This document shows, in pieces, positions 20,976 to 33,918 of a DNA stretch of 64,000 bases; the stretch's first letter is position 1, and the number at the start of each line of letters is the position of its first letter. The position numbers and the translations under genes were made by a program. The stretch lies in NCBI GenBank assembly GCA_951230915.1, contig OX579636.1:24549567-24613566 (forward strand), given 5' to 3'. The DNA is from Antitrichia curtipendula (Eukaryota > Streptophyta > Bryopsida > Hypnales > Leucodontaceae). Below the pieces are notes generated by a model. The model had not been told where the DNA came from and did not search any database. It saw nothing but the letters and a program-made list of their open reading frames with translations.

Positions 20976-22799
20976 TTGACATTTTGACAATGAATGGTCA
21001 AGTTTTCATTTTCAAATTATCCCATACTCTTTGAGGATTCATGGTGGACAATTGATTTCAATATAAAAACAACATCTTCAACCTAACTTCATTGCTACAA
21101 ATGTCATTGAAACAAATCCTTCAATTATTTGGATCATCAAAAAATAATTAGATGGCAAAGGGTAAAATGACATTGATATTTTTTATCAAAGGATTCTTAA
21201 GATTTTTGGCAAACCATCTTACCATTTATTTGTTGATTTGTTTGTTTGGTCCAAGAATTAGCAAAAAGAAAAGAATACACCATAGATGTCTTGCTACAAT
21301 TTCGGTACCCCGTTTTGAAGCTTACTTTGATTTCTCCACGTGGATTTTTTTGTGCATATAAAAAAGAGAGAAAAAGGCAACCTTTCTGAAGGTCGTTGAA
21401 TGTTATGCTTTCAATTGCTCTAGAATGACCCTCCAAAGGCCTAAGATTTTCTCTAATGGCTTATCATTCATTGATTTCTGAAGACGACATTTTTTTGTCT
21501 TTCCATTGATAAATTATATAATATTCCTTGCAGTTTCTTAATTGCATATTAATTTCAACATGCCAATAAGCTCCTGTAGAGCTTTTGAAGGCTTCAATAG
21601 CTACATTTATACTTATGAAGTCGTTTTTGAACAGACGAAAGTGAAATTTTCACCTTAAATTTCCGCAAGCCATTAGCCTTGGAAATTTGTAAGTTTTTTT
21701 TCCTGATCAAATGTCCAAATCAAAACCTATACAGCTTGAAAGTTTAGGGGTGACTTCGGCAACATGCTAATAGTGAGCATAAGCAATCAAGCAAGCTATT
21801 AAAAATTGCATTAACTTTAAATAATATATATCTTGCAATCTATGAAGTCAAATTGTCTAAAAATTTTCCATGCATTTTCATAAAAGGAGAAGGAAACGTT
21901 GTGTATTTAAAAATGTAAATAAAATCTCAATTTTCACTCAATGCACTAAGAATGATAATTTCTGATCAATTTTAGAACCAATAGCTCAAATTCTAGTGTA
22001 AATTCATGAGATTTTTGTATATTTGTATTGTATGTGTACTTGATTTTGTAAAAGAAATCTTTATCAATTGATTGTTGGTATTTTGCCATTTTTCAAAAAA
22101 ATTAGTTGTTAAAAAAAATTAAAATCTCGCCCATGTAGTGGAGCTTAGGGGGATATTGTGTCAATGCAAGATGATTTGGGGTATGTTAAACACCTCCATT
22201 ATCTTTAAAACATGGTTTACAAGTAACTAACACAACTACCTATTGAGTGGTCCAAATCCCCCAAATTAAACAATACCTCTTGCTCTACAAATTTGAGTCA
22301 AGTTATACTAACCCTGTTGGATAGGGCCCCAATTTATTTTTCTAATTTAAAATATAATCTCACAATTTGTGTGATAAAATGAGTTTAACTTTTTTCCACT
22401 AATTTATGTAGTAGTTTAGTATAAATCCATTTAGTAGAAAGTTTAAAATATATTTTTATATTTCAGTTATGATTGCTCAATGCACTAAAAAGTGACAATT
22501 TTGAATATTTTTTGTGGAAAATAGTCAAGGAACTTTAGGGATTAATTTGATGAAGTACACTTAAATCAAACATTTGTCATTTAATTTGGGGATGGTTAAA
22601 AATTCAATTGTTGAAGATGTTGTCTTGAAATAAAACTTGATTGAATTTCTTTAGAATATTTGTTGCTAATTTTGCACTTAATGTTAGGAATGGTATCAGC
22701 AAAGTGAAGTAAATTCAAAGGATATATCAGTAATGTACCTAGCTATAAAAGTTGACAAAAATTGAATAAAAAAACAAAAATTAATTAAAAAAAATTCCT
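20976..22799. other. AT-rich intergenic, nothing recognised
   Basis: Short frames only; no repeat boundary could be defined. Confidence 0.4.
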
Positions 22800-23343
22800 T
22801 TAACCCCTAAGAGCCCAAGGGGTTTGGACAAAATACAAATGTGTTATAAAATATACGTTCTATAACTTTTCTGAAGTTTACATCAAAGAATATAATATAA
22901 AGCATGAAAAGTAGAAAGTACCCGTATGGTCAAAATTATAAAAATATTTGTAGATTCTCTTCAAATGAATTTTAAAGATGTAACTTAAAAAATTCACCCA
23001 AAATATAATTTCTACCTTTAGCATTTGAATTTTTTTTTATTGGTCAAAATTGTGGTTTCTATTGATTTGTGAAAAAATGCATAAGATCTAAATAATGAGA
23101 TGCCAACACTTTTTTAAAGTAGTAAGTTTTTCAACACTAGGCCAATTTAAACACTTTGTGCTATTTCTCTTATAATTTTTGTTTAAGCATAGCGATCTTA
23201 GTTTTGAATATAAGTATTGAAAGAAAATCTAAAAATTTTAATATAAAAAATAAATAAATTGAAAATAAATAAATTTTTACTTGAAAATTCTGTCTAAAGT
23301 TGGGCAAGGACCTAAAATGGTCGTTTAAGCGCTTAAGGATTAA
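22800..23343. mobile_element. TTAA-bounded element 4
   Basis: A 544-bp element with ends TTAACCCCTAAGAGCCCAAGG and the inverse of TTAATCCTTAAGCGCTTAAAC. The terminal match is imperfect (TTAA.CC.TAAG.GC). It is very AT-rich without coding capacity. Confidence 0.5.
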
Positions 23344-24147
23344 GCGAGACATGAACATCAAATTAATCAATGCTACAAATGCCGAACTATTAGAAAATAG
23401 GCTTTGTGCAAATTTTAGGATAGTCCACGTGCAAAACTTAGAATAATAAATTTACTACCTTCTTAATGTTTCTATAATAAAGGCATCGACCTATTGAAAA
23501 AAAAAAAATTAATTTTTTTACCGATTCTTGAAGTGATTGTTGGATCACTATTTCCAACTTTGATTAATTATTCAGCATGAAATGTTGATCCTACAATCAA
23601 ATATGGTATCTATATTATTTTCAACATTTATTAATATAACTATAGCTAAAATTGTACAAATAAATAATTCAACATGGTTTCTATTATTGTATTAAAATTT
23701 TAAAGTAGAATCTTGTTGGTAGTCAAAAGGAGATTTGAATTCTTTTAGAATGGAAACCATATGAATAAACTACAAATTTTCAAAGTGTTGGAAGTAAATT
23801 TTTTCTTTTTTTGAAACATATGACCAATTTCCATTGATAGAAGAAACAATATAGTAGACCAAAAGAACAAGTACTTAAAAAAAAGTTTTTTTTTAATGTT
23901 CTTAGACAACAGTTCTAATCTCAATTCTAAACTCATAAAAACACCAGTAACCAACAAATGAATGCCAGCTAGTAGGTGATCACAAGGCCACAAGAAACTA
24001 GTTGAAATTGCCCATAGGTGGGTGGGTGGGTGTGCTAGATTCTACTCAATTGTGAGGCAAAAATGAGCATCAAAGAATCTGGTTCGCAACGAGGTCTTAT
24101 TGAAACGGCTCACAAACATCTCTGTCTTGTTAATATAAAAGTAAGTG

Positions 24148-24450
24148 TTTCTAAAACCGACCATAGATTCTCATGAATAGTGGGAGTACATTTTAACCCT
24201 TGAAGGACGGACCGGTAGCCGTGAAAATCATGTATTTTGATTCCGTGTGACATCATCTACTTTGAAAAAGCTTAATATATTCTTTGGAAGTTAAAGAACT
24301 GTTAAAGATCTTTCCTTTCCACTCCTAATACCGAGGATGAAAAGTTGCACTTTTGTCTTGCACGGAAAGATTCTTTGTCATTCAAAGGACGCAGAACGTC
24401 CTCGTCGACGTTCAAGGGTTAAGCAAGAATGTAGTGGTCGGTTTTAGAAA
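24148..24450. mobile_element. nested pair: TTAA-bounded element 5 inside a second inverted repeat
   Basis: The inner element at 24193-24422 (230 bp) has ends TTAACCCTTGAA and TTCAAGGGTTAA, 12 perfect bases. The outer 16-bp perfect inverted repeat TTTCTAAAACCGACCA lies at 24148-24163, with its complement at 24435-24450. The unit is about 420 bp upstream of the RECQL5 start and may sit in its promoter. Confidence 0.6.
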
Positions 24451-24562
24451 GCGGTCGAAATTAAGAAGTACCCGTTCCCACAGGAACTGACAGAAAACAT
24501 AGCGCCACGTCACCGCAACCCCGCCGAAACTTCTACGAACGGTTCCAAGCCCCAGAGCTCCG

Positions 24563-24589
24563 TTCCCGCGCTACGCTTCTCCCGCCATT
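24563..24589 (+). promoter_or_regulatory. E2F-like sites in the RECQL5 promoter
   Basis: TTCCCGCG (24563-24570) and CTCCCGCCATTT (24578-24589) resemble E2F/DP targets (TTTCCCGC type). They lie about 280-300 bp before the ATG in a GC-rich promoter. E2F sites are common at S-phase and DNA-repair genes, which would fit a RecQ helicase. They are identified by eye only. Confidence 0.35.
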
Positions 24590-24866
24590 TTCAAATCCAA
24601 ACCCGAAGCTTCCGTCCGTCGTAATTGGGTTGCAAATGTATCGTTCCCCGAATCTAATACCCATCAAAAACGCAGATCAATTAGGTTTTCAAGTTTCCAA
24701 TTCAGTTCCGAGCGAACCCATCACTAACAATTTGATTCGAGATCGTGTGTCGACTCTTCAATCTCAGTATCTGCGAGTTCGCCATTGTTTTTGAGCTTCG
24801 TTTTTGCAGATTTGGTAGTGAATGGGGGAGCTTGTGATCTTCTACCCTCAACTGTGATCGTTCACC

Positions 24867-27800
24867 ATGGAAGCAGACAGACTGGTGGGCGGTGAAGGAT
24901 TGGGAGCTGAGAAGGAGAATTTGAAAACGCAGCGGAAGCGAGTGCTTGATGTGCATCTAGAAATGTGTAAGAAGGTTAGAGTAGCGCAGGGAGTTCCGAA
25001 TGGTCATAAAATCGGTGCAAGGAAACTCGTTTCTAGGTCGTGGAGCGAGTGCAATCTCGGTCCAGGGCAAGTATTCGGTGGATTGCGGGACGAGGTCGCA
25101 GCGCCGAGAAGAGTAACTGAGATTGCGGTCAAAGCGCAGCCGGAGGTCTTACGAACTGAGAGTGAAAATGTGAGTGGAAAGCTGCAGAAGCTTGTAACCC
25201 TAAACTTTAAGCAGCAAGAGGTTGTATCCCGTAGTCCTCTTGGGTTTACGATCAAAGTGCAGCGACACGGGAGGGCTAGCGACGTTGTTGAGAATGCCGA
25301 ATCGAATGCCGTGAGTGCAGGCTCCTTCGCTAGCACAGGTCGGTTTAGCTTGCTGGGGAAGAGCAATAGAATTGAAACGAGCCTCAAATCTATTGAGGTA
25401 GACGATTTTCCCAGTTATCCTGTTCCGAAGGAAATTTCCCCTGTTTCGCAATCACGAGCCCCGTTGCGGAAGCGTGTTACCCAACCCAAGGGACAGGCAA
25501 TCTCTGTCGAAAAGATAATCTGTGTAGAGAATGCGAAAGTCGACGTGGAATTAGCAACTGGATTGAATTCTGTCCCCGAGAATAAATCTCGTCGAAGCAC
25601 TCCGAAGTCTGTTGAAGAGGGTATTGAAGCAATAGTGGCGCTCCCAGTGCGGCGGTCTTCGAGGAACAAACCGACATCTAGTGTTCTTGACGAAGACCCC
25701 ACTTACGCACCACCTCAGTTATCGGACGTCGAACTCCCAGAACCGAAGATTAAGCGAACCGCGAGAGCGAAGGCCACTCGCAAATCCGAACCAGAGGAGA
25801 CTCCCGTGCAATCGGAGTCACACGAGAAAGCGCAATTGCCACCCCTTGGCGATGTTTCTAACCCTAAACGAGCATCGGCGAAGCGGAAGGCGTCGTCATC
25901 AATGGCAGAAAGCTCATGGTCGCACCCCAAGGCTCTCATGAAGAAGAGGAATTCAGGTACTCGTACCGCAGTTGCCAATGCAAAGCGACCGACGCCGCTT
26001 CGAGCTGGCGAGAGGGATAACTTCGTGAAATTGAACATCAATGGCAAAGGCGGCCGTCGCAAATTCATCAACGGGTCCCGAACGAAGCGGCCGAGTGTGT
26101 ATGGTCGTCGGAAATCATTCAAAAGGTACAAGAAAACAACGCAGGAGGATGGCGAGGTTGAGATGGCTATGGCGGAAGGTGACAGTAATGTGGACACAAG
26201 CGTTGGGCCCAGCAAGCGAAAATCGGTGAAGTGGAATCAAGCGGGAATGGATGCCGAAGGTCCGAAGTCCACTTCGTTGTGGGTTGACGAAGGTTGGTAT
26301 GACAAGAGTGTCATCACTGTGGAGAACACGAAGGACACTTCCCCTGTGCAGTCTACCTCTCCGGAGGAGCTAAAGAATTTGAAGGAGACCGCTCTTGATA
26401 ACCCTTGCGAAGCGAATTTGTTGTCAGTGTTGGAGCCTGTGTTCGGGTATAAGGCTTTTCGCAATGGGCAGTTGGTTGCTATTCAGCGTGTGCTGGCGAT
26501 GGAGTCCACTTTGCTGGTGCTTCCCACTGGGGCAGGGAAGTCTCTCACCTATCAGGTTCGTTCTCTTCTCGCCTTGTCGGACCCTAAACCCTAAACCCTC
26601 GGAGCTTCGTCATATCATATCTTGCGCTTAAGGGAGACGATACTATGGAAGTTAAGCATTTTAATTTGCTTAGGAGAGTGGTTATTGGGAGATCGATATA
26701 GAGCTGTGGAGAGATCACTATGCGTGCAAGACTGAAATCTGTATACATCAAACAATTGCCGCTGTGAATGAATTTCTCATGCAATTCCAAATTGGGGGTT
26801 CTAGACCATTAGAAGTGCCAGTTGACAACCCCGTTTCTGGTGAAAGATCAGTTGCCATAAACGTTAGCCAAGTCAATACTTGCTGATTGAAGGCTGTCTG
26901 AATAGATGAGTTGCGGTTGGTAACATGGGTCGGAATATAAAATGAGATGAAATCTCTCGCGATTTTAGAATCCTCTACCTCACTGTAGACACGTCTCATG
27001 TCCCATGCAGCTCCCAGCTTATGTTCTACCGGGACTCACTTTGGTGATTAGTCCATTGGTAGCGTTGATGGCGGACCAGCTGCAACACCTTCCTCCATTG
27101 TTGCCTGGAGGTCTTATCAATAGTTCTCAGGTATGGAGTTTTTCACGTTATAGCTTTCACCGCTGAAGGATCAAGAATACTTCATTTGAATATTGTTTTG
27201 CTTTAAACATTGTTTCTCGGTATACCAAGCAATTGCGGAGATACTGATCAGATGTTCCATCTGATTGCAGACCACTAGTGAGAGCACTGAAGTAATGAGT
27301 CGACTTCTTTCTGGTCAAATTAAGGTTCGTTTTATGGTTATTTTTCCGACCAGCTGCACTACTTACATTATCATGATTCTTGGAATGCCGGTGTGAGTTT
27401 GAATCTCTTGCTTGCATTTACTGAAGTTTGTATTAGTTTCTCATCTATGTCACAATGGCAGTGTATAGGAGAATTTTTGGCTGTGACTAATAGGAAGGAC
27501 TGTCACAACTCACAACCTTTATCTGCGAATTTGTGCCGAGCATGAAGTTCGCAAAATCCATTGGATACTGATTTGCATGTGTTAACTATATTCCCTTGTT
27601 TCTTGCATTGAAGGTGCTATTCATATCGCCAGAGCGTTTGTTCAGTGAGAGTTTTCTGTCCGGTCTGGACTCTCTCCCCGAAATCTCTCTGGCAGTGGTG
27701 GATGAGGCTCACTGCCTTTCAGAATGGTAAAATAATTGCCTTCTGAATTCATTTGTTTGCACAGTTGGTGATTACGAGCCTCATGCTCCTCTGAAGTTGT

Positions 27801-30800
27801 GTTATCACGAGTCATAGGCTGATTCTCCTGCTTTTGTACTTGACAATGTCTGCTTTCAATGTGAGCTGATCCTTGTTTCATCTCTCCAGGTCACACAACT
27901 TTCGACCTTCATATTACAGGCTTGGCAACATATTGAAGCAGCGTTTGCGTGTCCCGTGCGTTCTAGCTTTGACGGCAACTGCTACCAAAGAGACAGAGTG
28001 TTCCATCATCAAAGCCCTCTCTATTCCTTCATCAGGAATTGTGCAAGCATCTGGTGTTCGCCAAAATCTTCATCTATCCGTCTCACGACCTTCGCATAGG
28101 CAAGTTATATCAAAATCATTTTCTATTGCAAACTATATAATAGTGCGAATCCCGAAAGATTTCCGTAATTGAATTGCCGTATCTGATGATCTGTTCCTCT
28201 TCACAGGCGGAAGGATCTACTCGCTCTACTTCGGTCTAGTCCATTTTCAGAAGTCAAAAGCATCATCATCTACTGCACATATCAGGTATTGAGAGGTTCA
28301 CATGTCCATGTACGAGTTGAATTTCTTTATTTCGATTCTTCGACGGGTTGTTCCTTTTGTCACTTAATGAGGTACCTGTTAATGCAGGCTGAAGCGGATG
28401 ATATAAGCAGATATCTGGAGGAGAATAAGATTGTTGCTAAGGTTTACCTGCCTTCCCAAGCATGTTGTCTTTGTGAAATATAGCGCTCTCATGGTTGGCC
28501 AATTTTAGAATGCTACTGATGTGAAGGCGTTTTTATTGTTTTCTCGAATTTTCAATCACATCCTTATTTGTTACTGCAGAGCTATCATAGTGGTAGACCG
28601 TCCTCTGAACGAACTCGTGTTTACCAACTCTTCTGCAGTAACAAACTGCGTGTGGTAAGTTAGCTCTTCCTGAACCTTGAAAGGTTTCTGTTCTTACCTT
28701 GGAATTTGGATACTCTCGTTCTTGGGACTTTATTCTCGACATTATCGAGCAGGGATAAGGGATAAGAAGACTTGTATGTACTTCTATTAAAAACTTCTAT
28801 CGAACTTCCGTTTCCTGAGGTCTGTCGTTCTGATGTGCAGGTTGTTGCCACGGTTGCCTTTGGAATGGGTTTGGATAAGAGTGACATTGGTTCGGTAATT
28901 TAACGTTCTGAACTTCCGCTGAAGCCTTTCTCATGCAAAAGTTTGATCCTTCTTGTGGGATAGTTAGGTTGTAATTTATTAGCTGGACGTCGAAGAGCAG
29001 CAGGTGATCATTGGGCATAAGCATTGTTGAAGGGGTTAATTGTATGCTGCATTTCACCTATAACTTCGAAACCTACTGAGTATTAGTCTTGAACTTCCCA
29101 TTCCGCAGGTGATTCACTACAACATGCCTAGAAGTCTGGAGCATTATGTACAGGTAGCCTACTTCATCCCCGCACATGCAATTATCTTGCAAAAACGCTC
29201 TTTTCTGTATGGGAGATTGAAGTTTATGACGTTGAATACTATGCAGGAAACTGGACGTGCAGGTCGTGATGGCAAACCTGCCTTCTGCCACCTTTTTCTG
29301 GACGATACAGACTATCTGAAACTCCGCAGTCTTGCACACAGGTATGGCACCTAGCTGTCTTGTTCTTTTTGTATATCACTTAGGATATTTCTTATCTTAA
29401 TACTTAAGAGATAATTCCACAATCTAAATACGACTGGTGTCCGTATGCCAGATTGGTTAGATGAGGCATGATCAGTCTCAAAGGCTACGGTAGTCTTGCC
29501 GTTGTCATTTTCGAACCTTTACTTCAGCTGACATTTCGGCTATTCTGCAGTGACGGTGCGGACACCTTTGCTGTGAACAAGTTTCTTTGTCGAGTGTTTC
29601 AGAGTCCACCAGATACATCAAAGTCTATGACCTCAATCAACGTTGAACAAACAGCTAATGAATTGGATCTCAAAGAAGAGGTAAAGATATAGCTTCAAAC
29701 ACGCTGTCCCAACTTTAGAGTGAGTTAATCTTTCCTAAAGCAATGATCTTTGCTCGATCGCATCTAAAATCTTGGATTTGCAGGTCATGGCTACAATTTT
29801 GTCGTTCATGGAAGTCGGAAACGTGCAGTATGTGCACGTGCATTCCAAGCTAAAAGCAACATGCTACTTAACGTTCTACAAAGTAAGTGTCTCTGTTTGT
29901 TTGGTCTTTTATCTCTTTCAGATTTATGCAATAATTCAATCTGTATTCTTAAGGTAGACGTATACTGAGCTGGAGGGTCTCGTGTCTCAGACCTCTGCTG
30001 CTCTTCTTGCAAAACATAGTGCTCTGGTGGCGACAATCGTCCAAAGGTGACTCCTTTCTCCGTTCATCAATTTCACCCATTTTTTTGAGTTCTGAAGTTA
30101 TTTGGTGCGCATTTTGATTGTTCTCGATCGAGATCATGTTATTTCTGTCTTTCTTGTGTGCCGTACAATATAGACTTGCAGTCCTTTGTACTTTATTGGT
30201 TGTCTTCTGCATCTGGGATTTCAGGCCGTTGTTGATTTTGAAAGTTGAACCAGTTTAGTTTGTCACAACTGTACTAATAGCTACATACTTCTCTGCTTTC
30301 TCAAGCAGATGTCAGCCCAAGCATGGGCATTACTCCTTTCAGGTTCCTGCTATTGCAAACGAGGCTGGTCTTTCTTTGTTACAGGTTCAGCAAGAGCTTC
30401 AAAGATTACAGGTATAGTGAGTCTAACTCATGGTAGTTTCACCATTCTAAATTGCTTTCCTTCAGCATTTTATTAGCTAATATGCGAACATGTACATGCC
30501 TACGGTAACATGCTTTACTGGAGCCATATTTCTAAGTGATACAGCCTAATGACTAAAGGTCTATGTCTGCAATTTTTTTGAATGAACAGAGCGCAGGAGA
30601 GATTTCATATGAGCTTCAGGATCTTGCATTCTGTTTCTCAGTTATGGAAGTTCCAGATGACATATGTGCACTGACTTCTTCAGTTGCTGCACGATTGTCA
30701 GAAGTGGAAAAATGCAAGGTGGGTGTGATAGTTTCCATGACCATCCACTACCAATACAAGCGTGATTGTATATGGGTTTTTTTGGTCATGTGCATGTACC

Positions 30801-31911
30801 TTCAGTTTATTGAAACATGTGCACTGTTATTCTGCTGTATCGAGTAGAAATTAGAATCACTTTGAAGTCGGTACAGCAATATTAAGCTTTCTCATCCCCA
30901 GTGGGTATACCATCTGTCAGGTGGCCAAGCTTGATGCAATGTATACTGCAGCAGCGGCTGCCGCGTCTCATCGTGGCGAAGAGACGAGCAGTAATTCTGA
31001 GTGTACTGGTCAACAACTATCTCTGCAAAGTAGTATCGGTACATACTTCAATAGATGTGAAGATAACCCTACTGCCCAAGCTGCACCTAGCATTGTGGAG
31101 TCCACAAGGTAGAGTCCCTACTTCAGGTCCCTCTGTACCTTGGTTTCTTATTTCACAATTATCTTCTCTGCCCTACAACACATTCATAGGATTACGAAAC
31201 TTTGTACAACTCTTCCAAAGCACTAATCCTTATGGGTATTATGGTCTTGCAGCTCTTTCTTGAGGGCAGATATCAAGGTATGGTTACTACTGAATCTTTC
31301 ACCAAAGCTGTTATGATTTTTGGAAATTTGTGGCTGTAGTATCAGAGATTCTTTTTGCTGTGTGCATAATGTTCATGGAGTTGTAAAAAGTATATGAAGA
31401 ACTGATGTTGATATGCTCCACTACTGAGCAGGTCTTTTTAAAATCCCACGAGCATGCGAATTTTACCGGCAGAGCGGTTGCCCGAATATTTCATGGTCTG
31501 TGGAGTCCTGCATATCCTTATGCATCATGGTGCAAGAATCACTTTTGGTACGTACCGCATCTCCTTTTAAAATTTGATGTTGAAAGGGTGAACAGGTGTG
31601 GATAATATTGGTGTTGATATCCATTTTCAGTTTTTCTTTTGTGAAGGGTTAACTAAGATATCTACCTCATTGTGTAGGAGATTTTTCATGCATAGAACGT
31701 GGAGGTGGCTATTGAAGTACTAGTAATAATAATGTGTGACTGCTTCCAATTGACTGCAAGTCCACAATTGTTTAGGAAAACAGTTGTTAAACCTCTCTAT
31801 GGGCTTTTGAGCAGGGGGCGGTACTCAAAGACCGATTTTCATGCTGTACGAGAAGCGGCATCAAGTCAGATACTTGAACAGCGTGCCAGGAAGAGAGCTG
31901 ACGATGCGTGA
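24867..31911 (+). CDS. RECQL5: RecQ DNA helicase, plant RECQL5 type (20 exons)
   Basis: ATP-dependent 3'-5' DNA helicase of genome maintenance. Exons: 24867-26555, 27011-27130, 27271-27324, 27614-27726, 27890-28099, 28207-28285, 28388-28441, 28580-28654, 28841-28894, 29109-29153, 29247-29341, 29551-29680, 29784-29882, 29958-30046, 30309-30411, 30590-30718, 30921-31108, 31253-31277, 31432-31547, 31815-31911. These sum to 3564 nt, 1187 residues, with the frame kept at every junction. Motif 0 is FRNGQ (Gln535), motif I GAGKS (555-559), motif II DEAH (651-654, DEAHCLSEWSHNFRP), motif III LTATAT, and motif VI GRAGRDG (834-840). SEWSHNFRP and the C-terminal region fit the plant RECQL5 family, which is nearest to animal RECQL4. 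Exon 1 encodes about 525 basic, low-complexity residues before the helicase. Intron 5 (28100-28206) starts GCAAGT, a GC-AG intron. Confidence 0.92.
26581..26599. promoter_or_regulatory. telo-box/interstitial telomere-like repeat in RECQL5 intron 1
   Basis: ACCCTAAACCCTAAACCCT, two and a half units of the plant telomere repeat, lies 25 bp into the first intron. Telo-boxes (AAACCCTAA) near 5' ends of plant genes are common in replication- and growth-linked genes. Function here is inference. Confidence 0.5.
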
Positions 31912-32995
31912 AAATGTCTAAATGAGATCTGGAGTGCCAGATTCACTCATTATTTTGCATTTCCAACATATCACACTGATGGTGTTTGGAGTCGACCTCG
32001 TCATTCTCATGCACATATGGAGAAACGGGTAATTCTTGCTACTGTCGTAGCTTTAGTGAATCATTAATTTGGTATTGGAGGTCGAGGATGCACTGATGCT
32101 TTTTTGTTTGAATCCGCAAGCCATCGTAGTACATACTAGCAATTCTTTGCACTGTTATTGAACAGGCATTACTTGTCCATACCGGCAATAGTGACAAAAG
32201 AGAACGAGACTAGAAAGTCACCTTGTCAGAGAAGCAGGCACAGCTCAGTAGAATGCTTAAAAGTAGGCTCTTCTGTAGTGAATGCCGCTGGCCTTCAACT
32301 CTGTACAGACATGGAGGGATGCCTGACCAAGAGACAGATTATTTATGGCAACATTTGCAGTCCTGTTGCCTAGTTCTTCGAAAGATCCTCTAGGATATCT
32401 TGGGCTTGGTTCTCTTGTTTGAACTTTGTTTTGAACTACATTGCCTAATTGGCAATTGGAGAACCAAGAGCATGTATATAACAAGTGACATCTTTTACTT
32501 TTCTTGTTAAGAAAAGGGAAGTTGAATACTTTCAATCAAAACTTTCTATTCCATTTCAAATTGCCAATTCTTAGTCTCACCATAACAATGTCTGTACATT
32601 GCAGACCTTGAATGGTGGAAAGGTTAGAATGAAATAAGGTAGAATAGTCTATGACCACCTAGATTTGCAATTTGGGTATCTTGTGCAATGTATTGGTGCC
32701 TGTATTTTTTAGAGAAAGGATTAGTTGAGTGGGCTCAAAGACAAGTGGAATCATATTATTTTGCTAAGAACTTAAATTGATATGGATTTTCAAACACTTT
32801 TGGTGCAATAATATATAATTGCTAGTAGGTGGGGATCATGACCATCTTACAAAGGTTCAAGATTAGTGACTTGTCACCCTAATCTTGTTTGGTGAGAGGT
32901 ATGAAAGCACAAATTTAACATTCTAAAAGCACCTCTTTTACTTCATGAAGCTACAATTTGTTATGACAAGTATCTAAGTCCACCTAAACCAACGT
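31912..32995. other. RECQL5 3' flank, no gene recognised
   Basis: A probable 3' UTR is followed by AT-rich DNA. A lone sequence AGGTAGAATAGTCTATGACCACC after TA at 32637 resembles one end of the TA-flanked MITEs found further right, but its partner was not found. Confidence 0.35.
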
Positions 32996-33302
32996 TTAAC
33001 CCTTAAATCCTCATATTTTTTTGGTGACCAATTTTTTAGATTTACCATGTGAAAAGAGGATTGAAACACTTGAAATCACTTTAGCAATTTTAACACCTTC
33101 ATGATCAAACATTATAATCTTTCAATCCCTAAGTGATATTGTTATATTTTTTTTTTTAATGTGCTCTCTAACATATCTAGTTTGAATTTGTACGGTTACA
33201 ATTCAATTTTATTTATTCAATTTATCAAAATGCTAACATTTTGTTCAATTTAGAACAAATTCCTAAAAGCTCAAACAAGGCCTCGGGCATTTAGGGCATT
33301 AA
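32996..33302. mobile_element. possible TTAA-bounded element 6
   Basis: A 307-bp stretch with ends TTAACCCTTAAATCC and the inverse of TTAATGCCCTAAATGCCC. The terminal match needs a one-base offset, so membership in the family is weak. Confidence 0.3.
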
Positions 33303-33628
33303 TGAACCACATCTTTATGAGCCTTAAATTGTCCATAAATAAACATGAACCTAATATCATTCTTTAACAATAGCACCCAATTGCTTGCCCAAAGAAAATG
33401 AGTTACATTCTATAGAAATGGGTGGCATCACAAAAAATCTGAATCCTGCAAAGGGTTGTTTGATTTTCATTTTTAGCATCCCCTTGGTTCAAATACAGAA
33501 AAATTAAAAAACTAAAAAATATTTTTGAAATCACCAATCTGACATGGCATTAGTAGTGCCCTATCATATTCCTAAATTTATTTATTTATTTTTTCATGCT
33601 GTAATTACACTGCTACCATGCAATCTAG

Positions 33629-33863
33629 GGCTGGGGTGAACTGACCCCCTCGCTCGTACTGCCAAAGTCCATCCAGGGGTGCACATAAAAAAAGCCCCCT
33701 GTTTTGTGCCGTGTAAAATCTATTTTCTAACCCCCCCCTAGCTAATTTGGGGCCTATGATTGCAAATATGAATTCAGAATTTGCAAAAAAATTCATGCAT
33801 GGAAAATAAAAAATTTCAGGGTTTTCCCAGGGGTACGAGCGAGGGGGTCAGTTCACCCCGGCC
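33629..33863. mobile_element. hAT-type MITE
   Basis: A 235-bp element flanked by the perfect 8-bp direct repeat CAATCTAG (33621-33628 and 33864-33871). The 31-bp terminal inverted repeats have one mismatch and begin GGCTGGGGTGAACTGACCCC. An 8-bp target duplication indicates the hAT superfamily. The G/C-rich ends contrast with the AT-rich core. No coding capacity. Near-perfect ends suggest recent activity. Confidence 0.85.
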
Positions 33864-33918
33864 CAATCTAGTGGCCTTTTGCAGGGCCAAATTTTTTCCT
33901 TAATGGTGACTCACTCTA

